From: Firmicutes bacterium UBA1739
GTDB lineage: Bacteria > Bacillota > Clostridia > Peptostreptococcales > Anaerovoracaceae
Direction of reading: 5' to 3'
Length of the DNA: 64,000 nt
Assembly: GCA_002315385.1 (NCBI GenBank)
Contig: DCHZ01000016.1
Coordinates: forward strand, 1 to 64,000
The position numbers and the translations under genes were made by a program. Below, one piece after another: positions 8,673 through 18,270 of the stretch. Below the pieces are notes generated by a model that worked only from the letters and a program-made list of their open reading frames with translations, had not been told where the DNA came from and did not search any database. Numbering within the stretch: position 1 is the first letter of the stretch; each line of letters begins with the position of its first letter.

Positions 8673-10197
8673 AACTATCATCCTTTCTTTTTCTGAACTG
8701 AAAAGCTTCCGCAAGATGAATTATTTCAATGTCCTCACATTCCGCCATATCCGCAACAGTTCTTGCAACTTTGAGAATCTTATCCTCACCTCTTCTGCTG
8801 ACTCCGAGCTTTTCGCACCCCTCTCTGTAAAAATCAGCTGCTTCTCTTTTTAAATTGCAGTATTTTTTCATCATTCTTCCGCTCAACTGTGAATTAAACC
8901 TTATTGTTTCTTTCCGGTATCTTTCATTCTGTATTTTTCTGGCTTTACAGATATTACGTTTCATTTCCCCGGACGATATAATTCTTCCGTTTCTTTCACC
9001 TTCACATTCATTACTTAGTTCCAGTACAATATCAAATCTGTCCATAATAGGTCCCGATATCCGCTCTCTGTATCTCTTTATCTGCATACATGTACACGTA
9101 CACTTGTGCGTGACATCACCATAATATCCGCAGGGGCAGGGATTTCTGGCTCCTACCAGAATAAATTTGCAGGGATATGTAATCTTGCCTCCGGCCCTGG
9201 AAATTGTAATATACTCATCCTCCAAAGGCTGTCTCAGCGCTTCAATCACATCCCGGCGAAATTCAGGCATCTCATCCAGAAACAGAACTCCATTATGCGC
9301 CAGCGTGATTTCCCCCGGGCGGGGAATTCCATTCCCGCCTCCCAAAAGCGCCGACATAGATACATTGCCACCCGGAGCTCTGAACGGTCGCTTATGCAGC
9401 AGTCTGTCATTTCTGTCCGGATTTCCGAAAAGCCTGTACAGCTTGTTTACTTCCAGCATTTCTTCATATGTCATTTCCGGCAAAACAGTAGGGATACGTT
9501 TGGCCATCATACTTTTTCCGCTCCCGGGAGGCCCAGAAAACATAATATGATGAAATCCTCCCACGCTTATCTCAATAGCTCTTTTTTCGTATTCGCGTCC
9601 TGTCACCTCATAAAAATCGACATCATTTTCCTTCTGGATACCGGCAGTTTCTTCACATCTTCGCCCTTCAACAGGCTCTATTACGGTTTTCCCGATAATG
9701 AAATCGTGCGCCTGTACAAAGTCTTCCACCGGATAGAATTCCATTCCTTCTATTATTATTGTTTCATTCAGATTACCTGCGGGCAGCATTACTTTTTTTA
9801 TACCTTTTTCTCTGACAGCTACACACAGAGGGAAAGCTTTGTCAACCGGAATAATACTTCCGTCCAGAGAAAGCTCTCCTATTACAACCATTTCCCCGCT
9901 GACAGATCGAATTCCATATTCACTCATCATAAGACCCAAAGCCATCGGTAAATCAAAATGTGTTCCTTCCTTTCTGGTTCCCGCCGGAGACAGATTTATA
10001 GTAATTCTTCTGTTCCACGGGAATTCTATACCGGAATTTATTATTGCAGAGCGCAGTCTTTCCTTTGATTCCTTTACCACCGCATCCGGCAGTCCCACCA
10101 CTGAGATTACAGGCAATCCCGGTGCCATGTCACATTCTACCCTGATAATCTCTGCCTCTGCTCCGCTCATGGTACAGCTATGTATAAACGAAACCAT
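8662..10197 (-). CDS. comM: ComM/YifB family Mg-chelatase-like AAA ATPase
   Basis: A 511-residue protein of the YifB/ComM family, which in Gram-negatives promotes branch migration of heteroduplex during transformation. It has an N-terminal ChlI-like domain (about 1-165), a AAA+ ATPase with Walker A GPPGSGKS near residue 222 and Walker B LFLDEMPEF, and a C-terminal Mg-chelatase-like helical domain. AAGGATGTG precedes the ATG. It is the first gene of the row ending in codY and is divergent from trkA across about 100 bp. Confidence 0.94.
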   Translation of the reverse strand: MVSFIHSCTMSGAEAEIIRVECDMAPGLPVISVVGLPDAVVKESKERLRSAIINSGIEFPWNRRITINLSPAGTRKEGTHFDLPMALGLMMSEYGIRSVSGEMVVIGELSLDGSIIPVDKAFPLCVAVREKGIKKVMLPAGNLNETIIIEGMEFYPVEDFVQAHDFIIGKTVIEPVEGRRCEETAGIQKENDVDFYEVTGREYEKRAIEISVGGFHHIMFSGPPGSGKSMMAKRIPTVLPEMTYEEMLEVNKLYRLFGNPDRNDRLLHKRPFRAPGGNVSMSALLGGGNGIPRPGEITLAHNGVLFLDEMPEFRRDVIEALRQPLEDEYITISRAGGKITYPCKFILVGARNPCPCGYYGDVTHKCTCTCMQIKRYRERISGPIMDRFDIVLELSNECEGERNGRIISSGEMKRNICKARKIQNERYRKETIRFNSQLSGRMMKKYCNLKREAADFYREGCEKLGVSRRGEDKILKVARTVADMAECEDIEIIHLAEAFQFRKRKDDSFEI

Positions 10198-10235
10198 TTC
10201 TTCACATCCTTTTTATATTATTTTTATTTATTCTA

Positions 10236-10263
10236 TTGATAATTGTTGTGAAAATGTTAAAAT
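10236..10263 (+). promoter_or_regulatory. Promoter of trkA-trkH
   Basis: TTGATA (10236-10241) and TAAAAT (10258-10263) are 16 bp apart, and the -10 box has an upstream TGT (extended -10). The transcript would start about 30 bp before the trkA ATG. The opposite strand must hold the comM promoter, but I see no convincing pair of boxes for it. Confidence 0.5.
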
Positions 10264-10299
10264 ATATTTTAATTTTATTGCTAATTAAGGAGAATCCTC

Positions 10300-11667
10300 A
10301 TGAAAATAATTATTGTCGGAGCCGGAAAGCTCGGATTGAAGGTTGCAGCTTCTCTGATTTCTCCGGCAAATTATATTACAATAATAGATATCAATCCCAA
10401 AGTTATCCAGAAAGCCAATAATGAAATGGATGTAATGGCTTTATGCGGGAACGGTCTTCAGGTTGATGTATACAGTGATATAAAAATGAGTGACTGCGAT
10501 TTTCTGCTGTCTCTCACGGGCAGCGACGAAAAAAATCTCGTAATCACGGCCATGGCAAAGCAATTGGGATGCACCCGGACAATTGCAAGAGTCCGAGATC
10601 CCGAATATTTTAAACAGCTGGAGCTGCTGAAAAGAACTTTTAAAGTGGATTATATTATTAATCCCGACAGACTTATATCCTTTGAGATTTACAGCTATCT
10701 GATAGACCGGCAAAAAAATCTCAACCAGCTTTTTACGGGAGTTTCCATCGGAATGATTGAAATTGAAGCAGATTCCATTAACGGAATTGTCGGCGACAAG
10801 GTTCTGAACGCTTCAAAATATCTGAAAAATATGCTGATTGTATCCATATCAAGAAAAGGAAAGATCATTATTCCGAAAAGCCACGTGACCATTAATTCAG
10901 GAGATATGCTTTATCTTTTGGGAAAAAAATCTGACATACCCAAAATTACATCAGCTTTCAGAAAAAGAGAGAATGCCTCAATAGTCCGCAAGGCTATGAT
11001 CATGGGCGGCGGAAAAACCGGATACTATCTGGCTCAGCTGCTGTCTGATGCCGGGGTATCCGTGAAAATAATTGAAAAAAACAGGGAACGATGTGAATAT
11101 CTTTCCGAAAAACTCAACGATGTTCTGATTCTGCACGGAGATGCTACCGATGTGTCGTTGCTTCAGGAAGAAAACATTACCGGAATGGATGCATTTATTT
11201 CTGCTACGGGATTCGATGAGGACAATATTATTCTTGCGCTTATGGCTCAGCAATACGGTGTCCGCGAAGTAATTGCCAAGGTCAGCCGCGGTAATTATAA
11301 TATGCTGACCGATGCTATCGGTGTCAATACCACTTTAAATACACTGGAAATAACTACGGGACAGATTCTCAGAATAGTACAAAAGGGAGATTTCGTTTCT
11401 TCTTCTTTCTTCCTGCAGGGTCAGGCAGAAGTTCTCGAAGTCATTGTTCAAAAGGATATGCTGATTACCAACAGGAAATTAAGGGAGCTTTCTTTTCCGC
11501 CCGGAGTTCTTGTTGCATTAATATACAGAGATACCGCATCAATTGTTCCTGACGGCAACACTGAAATAAAAGAAAATGACCGTCTGATTTTCTTCAGCAT
11601 GTTGTCAGATGTACCGGAGCTGGAAAAGCTGCTCCAAAGCACCAAGAAGAGATTCTTTAGGATATAA
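10300..11667 (+). CDS. trkA: Trk potassium uptake regulatory subunit TrkA
   Basis: A 455-residue cytoplasmic NAD(H)-binding protein that gates the TrkH channel. It is a tandem of two RCK units: RCK_N with GAGKLGLKVA at the start and RCK_C near 140-220, then a second RCK_N with GGGKTGYYLA near 233 and a second RCK_C to the end. This double layout is typical of TrkA rather than of the single-unit KtrA. AAGGAG precedes the ATG. trkH follows after 41 bp, forming a two-gene potassium uptake operon. Confidence 0.95.
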   Translation: MKIIIVGAGKLGLKVAASLISPANYITIIDINPKVIQKANNEMDVMALCGNGLQVDVYSDIKMSDCDFLLSLTGSDEKNLVITAMAKQLGCTRTIARVRDPEYFKQLELLKRTFKVDYIINPDRLISFEIYSYLIDRQKNLNQLFTGVSIGMIEIEADSINGIVGDKVLNASKYLKNMLIVSISRKGKIIIPKSHVTINSGDMLYLLGKKSDIPKITSAFRKRENASIVRKAMIMGGGKTGYYLAQLLSDAGVSVKIIEKNRERCEYLSEKLNDVLILHGDATDVSLLQEENITGMDAFISATGFDEDNIILALMAQQYGVREVIAKVSRGNYNMLTDAIGVNTTLNTLEITTGQILRIVQKGDFVSSSFFLQGQAEVLEVIVQKDMLITNRKLRELSFPPGVLVALIYRDTASIVPDGNTEIKENDRLIFFSMLSDVPELEKLLQSTKKRFFRI

Positions 11668-11708
11668 TGCCATTTTTTACAATATTTGTCAATACAGAGG
11701 TGTGAAAA

Positions 11709-13178
11709 TTGAACTATAGAATTATTGCCCGGACTCTGGGTACCATGCTGCTGATTATCTCATGCTGTATGATTCCTTCCGCTCTGGTTGCACTTTTATA
11801 CCGTGATGACGTATCGCTTTCATCATTCATGCTGGTGGGTTTTATTATGTCGGTTTCCGGCATTTCGCTAAAAACCATCCGGCCTCCAAAAGAGCAGATT
11901 AGACTGAGAGAAGGTTATCTGCTGGTGGCGCTGACCTGGGTTGTTGTCTGCTTTTTCTGCGCTCTGCCATATTATATTTCCGGTGCCATTCCGGATTTTT
12001 TCAATGCATTATTTGAGTCTGTATCAGGGGTTACCACCACAGGTTCTTCTGTTCTTACAGATATAGAAAGTCTGCCGGAAGCAATGCTTTTCTGGAGAGC
12101 ATTTACCCACTGGATGGGAGGACTCGGTATACTGACAATGGCAATAGCAATTCTCCCCGCTTTGGGTATAGGCGGATTTCAGATGGCTAAAGCCGAGGCT
12201 TCCAACTCTGATTTGGATAAAACAATGCCTAAAATGACTGACATGGCAAAAATTCTGTATAAAACATACTTTTTTTTAACAGCATTATGCATATTTCTTC
12301 TTTATTTCGGCGGCATGGGCTTCATGGATTCTGCGGAGCATGCATTTTCCGCCATCGCCACAGGAGGCTTTGCTCCGAAAAACAACAGTCTGGCTTATTA
12401 CGATAACCTCTATTTTGAAATTGTTCTTTCAATATTTATGGTAATAGGCTCCATCAGTTTTCCTATGCTTTATGCTGCATTTGCCAGAAAAAGAATAAAA
12501 GCTTTTCTCAGGAACGAGGAAATACGTTTCTTTATTCTTCTCCTGCTTATCGGTTCATCCGTGGTTTCAGCGGCACTTTTTTTCAGCGGTTATTACAAAA
12601 GCTTCCTGCATTCTGTCAGAGAGGGATTTTTTACCACAATATCCGTAATGACTACCACCGGTTTTTCTACTGCCGATTACGCCCTGTGGCCCGGAATTAC
12701 ACTGACGGTACTTTTATTTCTCGTGTTCATCGGAGGCTGCTCCGGCTCCACTTCCGGTGGTATTAAAGTAATAAGAGCTCTGATAATATTCAAGCTGCTT
12801 GTAAGGGAATTCAAACGAAAACTTCACCCCAAGGCTGTGTATTCGGTAAGAGTTAAGAATGAAACTCTTTCATATGATAACGCCATTACGGCCTGTACTT
12901 ACCTTATAGCATTAATTCTGCTTTCATTATTCGGAACCATAGTAGTATCTCTGGATCCCGCTTGTCCCGATTTTATGACAGCGTTTTCAGCTTCTTTTGC
13001 TTCAATCACAAACCTGGGTCCGGGCTTTTCCGCAGTAGGACCTGCCTGCAGTTACGGTTTCCTAAGCAGTGCCACGAAGCTTTTCCTTTCATTCTCGATG
13101 ATAGTGGGAAAGTTGGAAATATTTGCAATACTGATTCTTTTTACTCCCGCTTTCTGGAATCCGGACAAATACAGATAA
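11709..13178 (+). CDS. trkH: Trk potassium uptake channel TrkH
   Basis: A 489-residue integral membrane potassium translocator with about ten hydrophobic segments and the four pore-loop repeats of the family. Selectivity-filter glycines are in VTTTGSS (about residue 109), IATGGFAP, MTTTGFST and ITNLGPGF. The start is TTG at 11709 with GAGGTG about 7 nt upstream; no ATG nearby fits. It partners trkA immediately upstream and ends before a strong terminator. Confidence 0.95.
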   Translation: MNYRIIARTLGTMLLIISCCMIPSALVALLYRDDVSLSSFMLVGFIMSVSGISLKTIRPPKEQIRLREGYLLVALTWVVVCFFCALPYYISGAIPDFFNALFESVSGVTTTGSSVLTDIESLPEAMLFWRAFTHWMGGLGILTMAIAILPALGIGGFQMAKAEASNSDLDKTMPKMTDMAKILYKTYFFLTALCIFLLYFGGMGFMDSAEHAFSAIATGGFAPKNNSLAYYDNLYFEIVLSIFMVIGSISFPMLYAAFARKRIKAFLRNEEIRFFILLLLIGSSVVSAALFFSGYYKSFLHSVREGFFTTISVMTTTGFSTADYALWPGITLTVLLFLVFIGGCSGSTSGGIKVIRALIIFKLLVREFKRKLHPKAVYSVRVKNETLSYDNAITACTYLIALILLSLFGTIVVSLDPACPDFMTAFSASFASITNLGPGFSAVGPACSYGFLSSATKLFLSFSMIVGKLEIFAILILFTPAFWNPDKYR

Positions 13179-13199
13179 TACTTCATGGCTTCAGAATTC

Positions 13200-13240
13200 A
13201 ACGGCCGCTTCAGACATTACGCTGATGCGGCCGTTTTATT
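13200..13240 (+). terminator. Terminator after trkH
   Basis: The arms AACGGCCGC (13200-13208) and GCGGCCGTT (13227-13235) pair perfectly, the loop contains a further TCAG/CTGA pairing, and TTTTATT follows on the plus strand. The T-tract on the minus side is poor, so it mainly serves trkAH; rnr converges on it from the right. Confidence 0.8.
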
Positions 13241-13264
13241 ATCCGTTTCATCACTTGCAGGATT

Positions 13265-15379
13265 TTACCACTGCACTAATTCAAAATTAACTTCCCGCTT
13301 TACGGGATCTGCCTCGGAAACAATAACTGTAACTGTGTCTCCCAGTGCATATTGTTTTTTTGTTCTTCTTCCTGTAATTCTGAAGCTTTTTCTGTCAAGC
13401 TCGTAATAATCATCCTTCAGCGAATCGGCTCTGACGAAACCTTCTATTCCTCTGCCTATTTCCACAAAAAAACCGGCTGATGCGGCACCGCTGATTATGC
13501 CTTCAAATTTTTCCCCTATATAAGTCTGCATATATTCGGCGATTTTCAGTTTTTCCGCATCTCTTTCCATTCTTTCGGCTTCCGCCTCACGCTCCGAAGA
13601 ATTAACGGCCGCTTCCGCAACAAAATTTCTGTAATACTGTTCCTCAAATTCTCCCCATTCGCCGTTAATATATTTCTTTATTATCCTGTGAATCAGAAGG
13701 TCCGGATATCTTCGTATAGGAGATGTGAAATGACTGTAGTATCGAAATCCAAGTCCGAAATGTCCGTCGGCATTTTCCGAATACCTTGCTTTACTCATAG
13801 TTCTGAGAATAACCGTATTTACAACCTGTTCCCCGGGATCTCCTTTGACGCTTTCGATAATTTCATTTAATATTCGCGGGTGAATATTTTCGGCACTGCC
13901 CTTAACGGGCACCCCCATATTCCACAAAAAGTCCTTAAGAATCTGAACCTTTTCCGCATCCGGTTTTTCGTGAATTCTGTACAGAAAAGGGATATCCAGC
14001 CAGAAAAAATGCTCCGAAACAGTCTGATTCGCCGCCAGCATAAATTCTTCAATGATACGGTTCGCCGTCCGCCTTTCGGCGATACCTACATTCAGTACCG
14101 TACCCTTTTCGTCCACCTCAATCAAAGCTTCATCTAAATCGAAATCAATGCTGCCGGCATTCATTCTTTTCTTTCTCAGTATCTCCGCAAGCTCCTTCAT
14201 TGTATATATTTCCGTCAGAATGTGAGCATACTTTTCTTTAAGCGGTTCATCGTCGTTTTCAAGTATGTCGGAAATATCTGTGTATATCAGTCTTTCGGTG
14301 GTCTGAATCACACTTTCATAAATATCATGAGAAACCACTTCTCCGGACGAAGATATCTCCATATCACAGCTCAGAGTCAGTCTGGGAATATGAGGATTGA
14401 GACTGCACACTCCGTTGGACAGCTTTTCGGGAAGCATCGGGATTACCTTATCAATATAGTATACGCTTGTCCCTCTTTGATAAGCCTCCTTATCGATTTT
14501 GCTGCCTTTTCTGACATAATGGGCCACATCCGCGATGTGAACTCCCAAAAGATAGTTTCCGTTATCCAGAACCTCCACAGAAACAGCATCATCCAGGTCT
14601 TTTGCGAAAGCTCCGTCAATAGTTACAATCGTTCTGCTTCGGAGATCTCTTCTTTTTACCGATTCCTCAGAGATTTCCTCTTCATTTATTCTTTCTGCTT
14701 CTGCCAGAACTTTTTCGGGGAATTCCTGTCTCAGTCCATGCTGAAATACAAGACTTTGAAGCAGCGCATTTGTATTATCCGAGTTTCCCAGAATTTCCGT
14801 AATTCTGCCTTCAGCCTTTTTTCCTTTTTCCGGCCATTTTGTGACCTTTATTACCACACGGTCTCCATCAACCGCTTTTCCGCGGTTTTCTTTAGAAATA
14901 AAAAAGTCCTCCCCTGTTCCTGTATCGGTTACAAAGCCGAATTTTCTGTTTCCCTCATATATGCCGGCAAACTTGTATGATTTTCTTTCCAGAATCTTTA
15001 TTATCTCACCCTCACGGCTTCCGGCTCTGTTTTTTGATACGCTTCCGGAGGTTATTGAAACCAGCACCGTATCACCGTTCATAGCTCCGTTAAGTCCGTC
15101 AGCAGGTATAAAAATATCCCCTTTCGCATCCGTATAAGGAATAACAAATCCGAATTTTTTCTTATTCCTTGATACCTTACCCGCTACCAGACCCGCTTTT
15201 TCCGAAAGCAGATACTTTTTCTTTCGAGTTTTAAAAATCAAACCTTCTTTTTCCAATGCGTCCAGCTCCGAAAAAAAGTATCCGGCTTCCGAGCGTTCCA
15301 CTCCCGATACATCAAAAATCTCCTTTTCATCCATCGTACGCTCTTCCGTTTCCAGTATTGCCAATATCTTTTGCCTCAT
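13265..15379 (-). CDS. rnr: Ribonuclease R
   Basis: A 704-residue 3'-5' exoribonuclease of the RNB family that degrades structured RNA. After an N-terminal winged-helix and two cold-shock-like OB domains, the RNB catalytic domain shows DLDDAVSVE and VHIADVAHYV around residues 255-290, with the family HFTSPIRRYPDL motif later. An S1 domain occupies about the last 80 residues. AAAGGG precedes the ATG. In many Clostridia secG-rnr-smpB follow one another; here hppA and a broken lipoprotein gene lie between secG and rnr, and smpB is not present downstream. Confidence 0.96.
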   Translation of the reverse strand: MRQKILAILETEERTMDEKEIFDVSGVERSEAGYFFSELDALEKEGLIFKTRKKKYLLSEKAGLVAGKVSRNKKKFGFVIPYTDAKGDIFIPADGLNGAMNGDTVLVSITSGSVSKNRAGSREGEIIKILERKSYKFAGIYEGNRKFGFVTDTGTGEDFFISKENRGKAVDGDRVVIKVTKWPEKGKKAEGRITEILGNSDNTNALLQSLVFQHGLRQEFPEKVLAEAERINEEEISEESVKRRDLRSRTIVTIDGAFAKDLDDAVSVEVLDNGNYLLGVHIADVAHYVRKGSKIDKEAYQRGTSVYYIDKVIPMLPEKLSNGVCSLNPHIPRLTLSCDMEISSSGEVVSHDIYESVIQTTERLIYTDISDILENDDEPLKEKYAHILTEIYTMKELAEILRKKRMNAGSIDFDLDEALIEVDEKGTVLNVGIAERRTANRIIEEFMLAANQTVSEHFFWLDIPFLYRIHEKPDAEKVQILKDFLWNMGVPVKGSAENIHPRILNEIIESVKGDPGEQVVNTVILRTMSKARYSENADGHFGLGFRYYSHFTSPIRRYPDLLIHRIIKKYINGEWGEFEEQYYRNFVAEAAVNSSEREAEAERMERDAEKLKIAEYMQTYIGEKFEGIISGAASAGFFVEIGRGIEGFVRADSLKDDYYELDRKSFRITGRRTKKQYALGDTVTVIVSEADPVKREVNFELVQW

Positions 15380-15391
15380 GATTTACCCTTT

Positions 15392-15735
15392 CTATGTAAC
15401 CCGCAGCAGTATTATCCTCAGACTGATAAGAGCTGCCTTACCTACATCTTCCGCCGTATCTTTTACCGTATCTCCCGCATCATCAATCATGTTTCCGTCG
15501 TTTTTTTCTGATAAAGTGCCTGTCTTACCGTCTGTTTTGCTGCTGTTACTGTCTGTTTCATCAGAATCTGTAAAATTATCGGGAATGTCATCAATATTTC
15601 CGTCATTCTGTTCAATCTGCCCTTCAGCTTAATTATTCATGCCGTCGCCCGCTTTATCATTGTTTCCGCATGCCGTAAATGCCATTACTGATAATATCAA
15701 ACGGTCGATAAGATAATTGTATAAACTTTTTTCAT
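15392..15735 (-). pseudogene. Broken small lipoprotein gene
   Basis: AAGGAG precedes an ATG at 15733-15735 that opens MKKVYTIILSTV and then hits TGA. One base out of frame, the reading continues as a hydrophobic stretch ending in a lipobox-like VMAFTACG, then GNNDKAGDGMNN and a TAA. In that same frame it continues for about 75 acidic, Asp/Ser-rich residues ending in DDAGDTVKDTAEDVGKAA and a short hydrophobic tail, stopping 12 bp before rnr. So a lipoprotein of roughly 110 residues carries one frameshift in its signal peptide and one in-frame stop. I do not recognise the family. A sequencing error could explain the frameshift, but both lesions together argue for decay. Confidence 0.65.
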
Positions 15736-15816
15736 TTTTTCAACTCCTTTTTTGTTTTCTCAGCTTTAGTATTTACTATTATTCTCGTTTAAAACCCGTT
15801 TTTTTTTTTAAGTCAT

Positions 15817-15848
15817 ACAAAAAAAGAGCGGTCCATAAGGACCGCTCT
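15817..15848 (-). terminator. Terminator after hppA
   Basis: A perfect 10-bp inverted repeat AGAGCGGTCC / GGACCGCTCT with a 4-nt loop (15825-15848) is followed on the minus strand by a run of seven T. It lies about 20 bp past the hppA stop. Confidence 0.9.
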
Positions 15849-15866
15849 GATAATCTTAAATAATTA

Positions 15867-17885
15867 TTATCTGATAATTAATCCGCCGTACATAACGAAT
15901 ACAGGAGCGAATACTACTGCAACGATTGTCATAAGCTTGATAAGGATATTGATTGAAGGACCGGATGTATCTTTGAACGGGTCACCTACTGTATCACCTA
16001 CAACCGCAGCTTTATGAGTTTCAGAACCCTTACCGCCATAAGCTCCGCCTTCAACGAATTTCTTTGCATTATCCCATGCACCGCCTGCATTAGCCATCAT
16101 GATAGCTAAGAGAACGCCGGCTGAAAGTGCACCTGCCAGCATGCCGCCGAGAGCTTCAACGCCGAGGATAAATCCAACAGCCAGTGGAGCAACGATAGCA
16201 ATAAGACCTGGGATAACCATTTCCTTAAGAGCTGCACCTGTTGAAATTTCTACGCATTTTGCATATTCAGGTTTTCCTGTTCCTTCCATGATTCCGGGGA
16301 TTGTTCTGAACTGTCTTCTTACTTCTTCAATCATCTGGTTAGCAGCTTTACCTACTGAATTCATTGTAAGCGCTGAGAACAGGAACGGAAGCATAGCACC
16401 GATGAAAAGACCGATGATTACAATCGGGTCAAGGATACTGATAACTTCAAGATTTGTAACTGCAGCATATGAAGCAAAGAGAGCTAATGCTGTGAGAGCC
16501 GCAGAACCGATAGCGAAACCTTTACCGATAGCAGCTGTTGTATTTCCAACTGCGTCGAGCTTATCTGTAATTTCTCTGACTTCGTGTGGAAGCTCAGCCA
16601 TTTCAGCAATACCGCCGGCATTGTCAGAAACAGGACCGTAAGCATCAACGGCAACTGTCATACCTGTTGTTGAAAGCATACCTACAGCAGCGAGTGCAAT
16701 ACCGTAGAGACCTGCACACTGGTAAGCGGCATAAACACCTACACAGATGAAAAGGATAGGGAATAATGTTGACATCATTCCAACACCAAGACCTGAAATA
16801 ATTGTTGTAGCGGCACCTGTCTGTGACTGTTCCGCAATCTTCTTAACTGAACGGTAATCACCGGATGTGTATACTTCAGTGATTTTACCGATAGCAATAC
16901 CTACAATTAAGCCCGCAATGATAGCTACAGCATATTTAAGGCTTCCGAGCATTACTTTTGAAAGGATTAAAGTTGCAACTATTACAATAGCACCCGCAAT
17001 GTATGTACCTGCATTTAATGCGGCAGCCGGATTTCCGCCTTCTTTACCTCTTACGCAAAGGATACCGATTACTGAAGCAATGATACCGATTGCCGATAAA
17101 ATTAACGGGAAAATAGCAGCTGTTGCTTCGTTAAACAATCCGCCTGAATTTGCGGCAGCAACTGCGGCAAGAGTAATAGCTGAAATAATTGAGCCAACAT
17201 ATGATTCAAAGAGGTCGGAACCCATACCTGCAACGTCACCTACGTTGTCACCTACGTTATCTGCGATAACGGCAGGGTTTCTCGGATCGTCTTCAGGGAT
17301 ACCTGCTTCTACCTTACCTACAAGGTCAGCACCTACGTCAGCAGCTTTTGTGTAGATACCACCGCCTACACGACCGAAGAGAGCCATTGAAGATGCACCG
17401 AGACCGAAGCCTGTTACACACTGTACAACTGTAGCTAAATCAAGAACACATACTACTAAGCCGATACCGAGGAGACCGAGACCTGATACACACAGACCCA
17501 TTACAGCTCCCGAACGGAAAGCAACGGCAAGAGCCTTTGTCATGCCGCCTTCTTTAGCAGCATTTGCAGTTCTTACGTTACCTCTTGTAGCAACGTTCAT
17601 TCCGAAGAAACCGGCAAGTACTGATAAAAGTGCACCGATTACATAAAGTACAGCTGTTGTCCAGCTGATAGCAATACCGATAAGAATGAAGAGAACAACG
17701 ATTACGATTATCATTGTCTTATATTCTCTCTTAAGGAATGCCATCGCACCTTCTCTGATGTATGAAGCGATTTCCCTCATTCTGTCAGTTCCGTCATTTT
17801 GTTTCTTAATCCAGGATGCCAGAGCTAATGCAACAATTAATGCAATCGCCGCAGCAACCGGAGCTAACCAAACAATGTTCTCCAT
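15867..17885 (-). CDS. hppA: Membrane-bound ion-translocating pyrophosphatase
   Basis: A 672-residue polytopic membrane protein that hydrolyses pyrophosphate and pumps H+ or Na+ out of the cytoplasm. The PPi-binding signature DVGADLVGKVE is at residues 183-193, followed by the acidic DNVGDNVGD motif near 209-217; the second acidic motif (VGDTVGDPFKDTSGP) is near the C-terminus. GNTTAAIGKG near residue 447 has alanine where K+-independent enzymes have lysine, which points to the K+-dependent class; that class includes both Na+ and H+ pumps and I cannot tell which. AGGAGG precedes the ATG. It lies 87 bp after secG and its codon use resembles that of the ribosomal protein genes, suggesting high expression. 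Confidence 0.96.
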   Translation of the reverse strand: MENIVWLAPVAAAIALIVALALASWIKKQNDGTDRMREIASYIREGAMAFLKREYKTMIIVIVVLFILIGIAISWTTAVLYVIGALLSVLAGFFGMNVATRGNVRTANAAKEGGMTKALAVAFRSGAVMGLCVSGLGLLGIGLVVCVLDLATVVQCVTGFGLGASSMALFGRVGGGIYTKAADVGADLVGKVEAGIPEDDPRNPAVIADNVGDNVGDVAGMGSDLFESYVGSIISAITLAAVAAANSGGLFNEATAAIFPLILSAIGIIASVIGILCVRGKEGGNPAAALNAGTYIAGAIVIVATLILSKVMLGSLKYAVAIIAGLIVGIAIGKITEVYTSGDYRSVKKIAEQSQTGAATTIISGLGVGMMSTLFPILFICVGVYAAYQCAGLYGIALAAVGMLSTTGMTVAVDAYGPVSDNAGGIAEMAELPHEVREITDKLDAVGNTTAAIGKGFAIGSAALTALALFASYAAVTNLEVISILDPIVIIGLFIGAMLPFLFSALTMNSVGKAANQMIEEVRRQFRTIPGIMEGTGKPEYAKCVEISTGAALKEMVIPGLIAIVAPLAVGFILGVEALGGMLAGALSAGVLLAIMMANAGGAWDNAKKFVEGGAYGGKGSETHKAAVVGDTVGDPFKDTSGPSINILIKLMTIVAVVFAPVFVMYGGLIIR

Positions 17886-17972
17886 TTTGAAAAAAACCTC
17901 CTAAAATTTAAAATGTTAAAAAATATACTACTCAGCATCATCATTCAGACATGGGCTGTCATGTCATCGCCG

Positions 17973-18203
17973 TTATTCCAGAATTAGCAGAATAATCGAC
18001 ACAAGAATGAACAACACTGCGCATACCAATGTAATCTTTTCCAGAAGAGCATCATAGCCTCTGGCCTTTTTCTTTCCGAAAATCTGCTCTGCCCCGCCGC
18101 CGATAGCACCGGACAATCCCGAACTGTTTCCGGACTGAAGAAGAATACTTGCTATCAGAACGATACTTGCAATAGCAAGAATAATCATCAAGAATATCTT
18201 CAT
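17973..18203 (-). CDS. secG: Preprotein translocase subunit SecG
   Basis: A 76-residue protein with two transmembrane helices (about 2-22 and 52-75) separated by a glycine-rich loop (GLSGAIGGGAEQIFG) followed by KKKARGYD, the SecG pattern. It assists SecYE in protein export. GGGAGGTG lies ahead of the ATG. It follows the PGK-TIM gene by 67 bp, the position secG has after the glycolytic genes in many Clostridia. Confidence 0.92.
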   Translation of the reverse strand: MKIFLMIILAIASIVLIASILLQSGNSSGLSGAIGGGAEQIFGKKKARGYDALLEKITLVCAVLFILVSIILLILE

Positions 18204-18270
18204 AGATTAATTGCACCTCCCCCCACGTAATTAACATTAATACATTAACATACAAATTCACTAAAATCAA

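Noticed and set aside
9106..9951. 281-codon open frame on the plus strand
   Set aside because: It lies entirely antisense to comM, lacks a ribosome-binding site and shows no domain; it is a shadow of the real gene.
14222..14980. 252-codon open frame on the plus strand
   Set aside because: Antisense to rnr with no ribosome-binding site and an unlikely Ile/Phe/Ser-rich composition.
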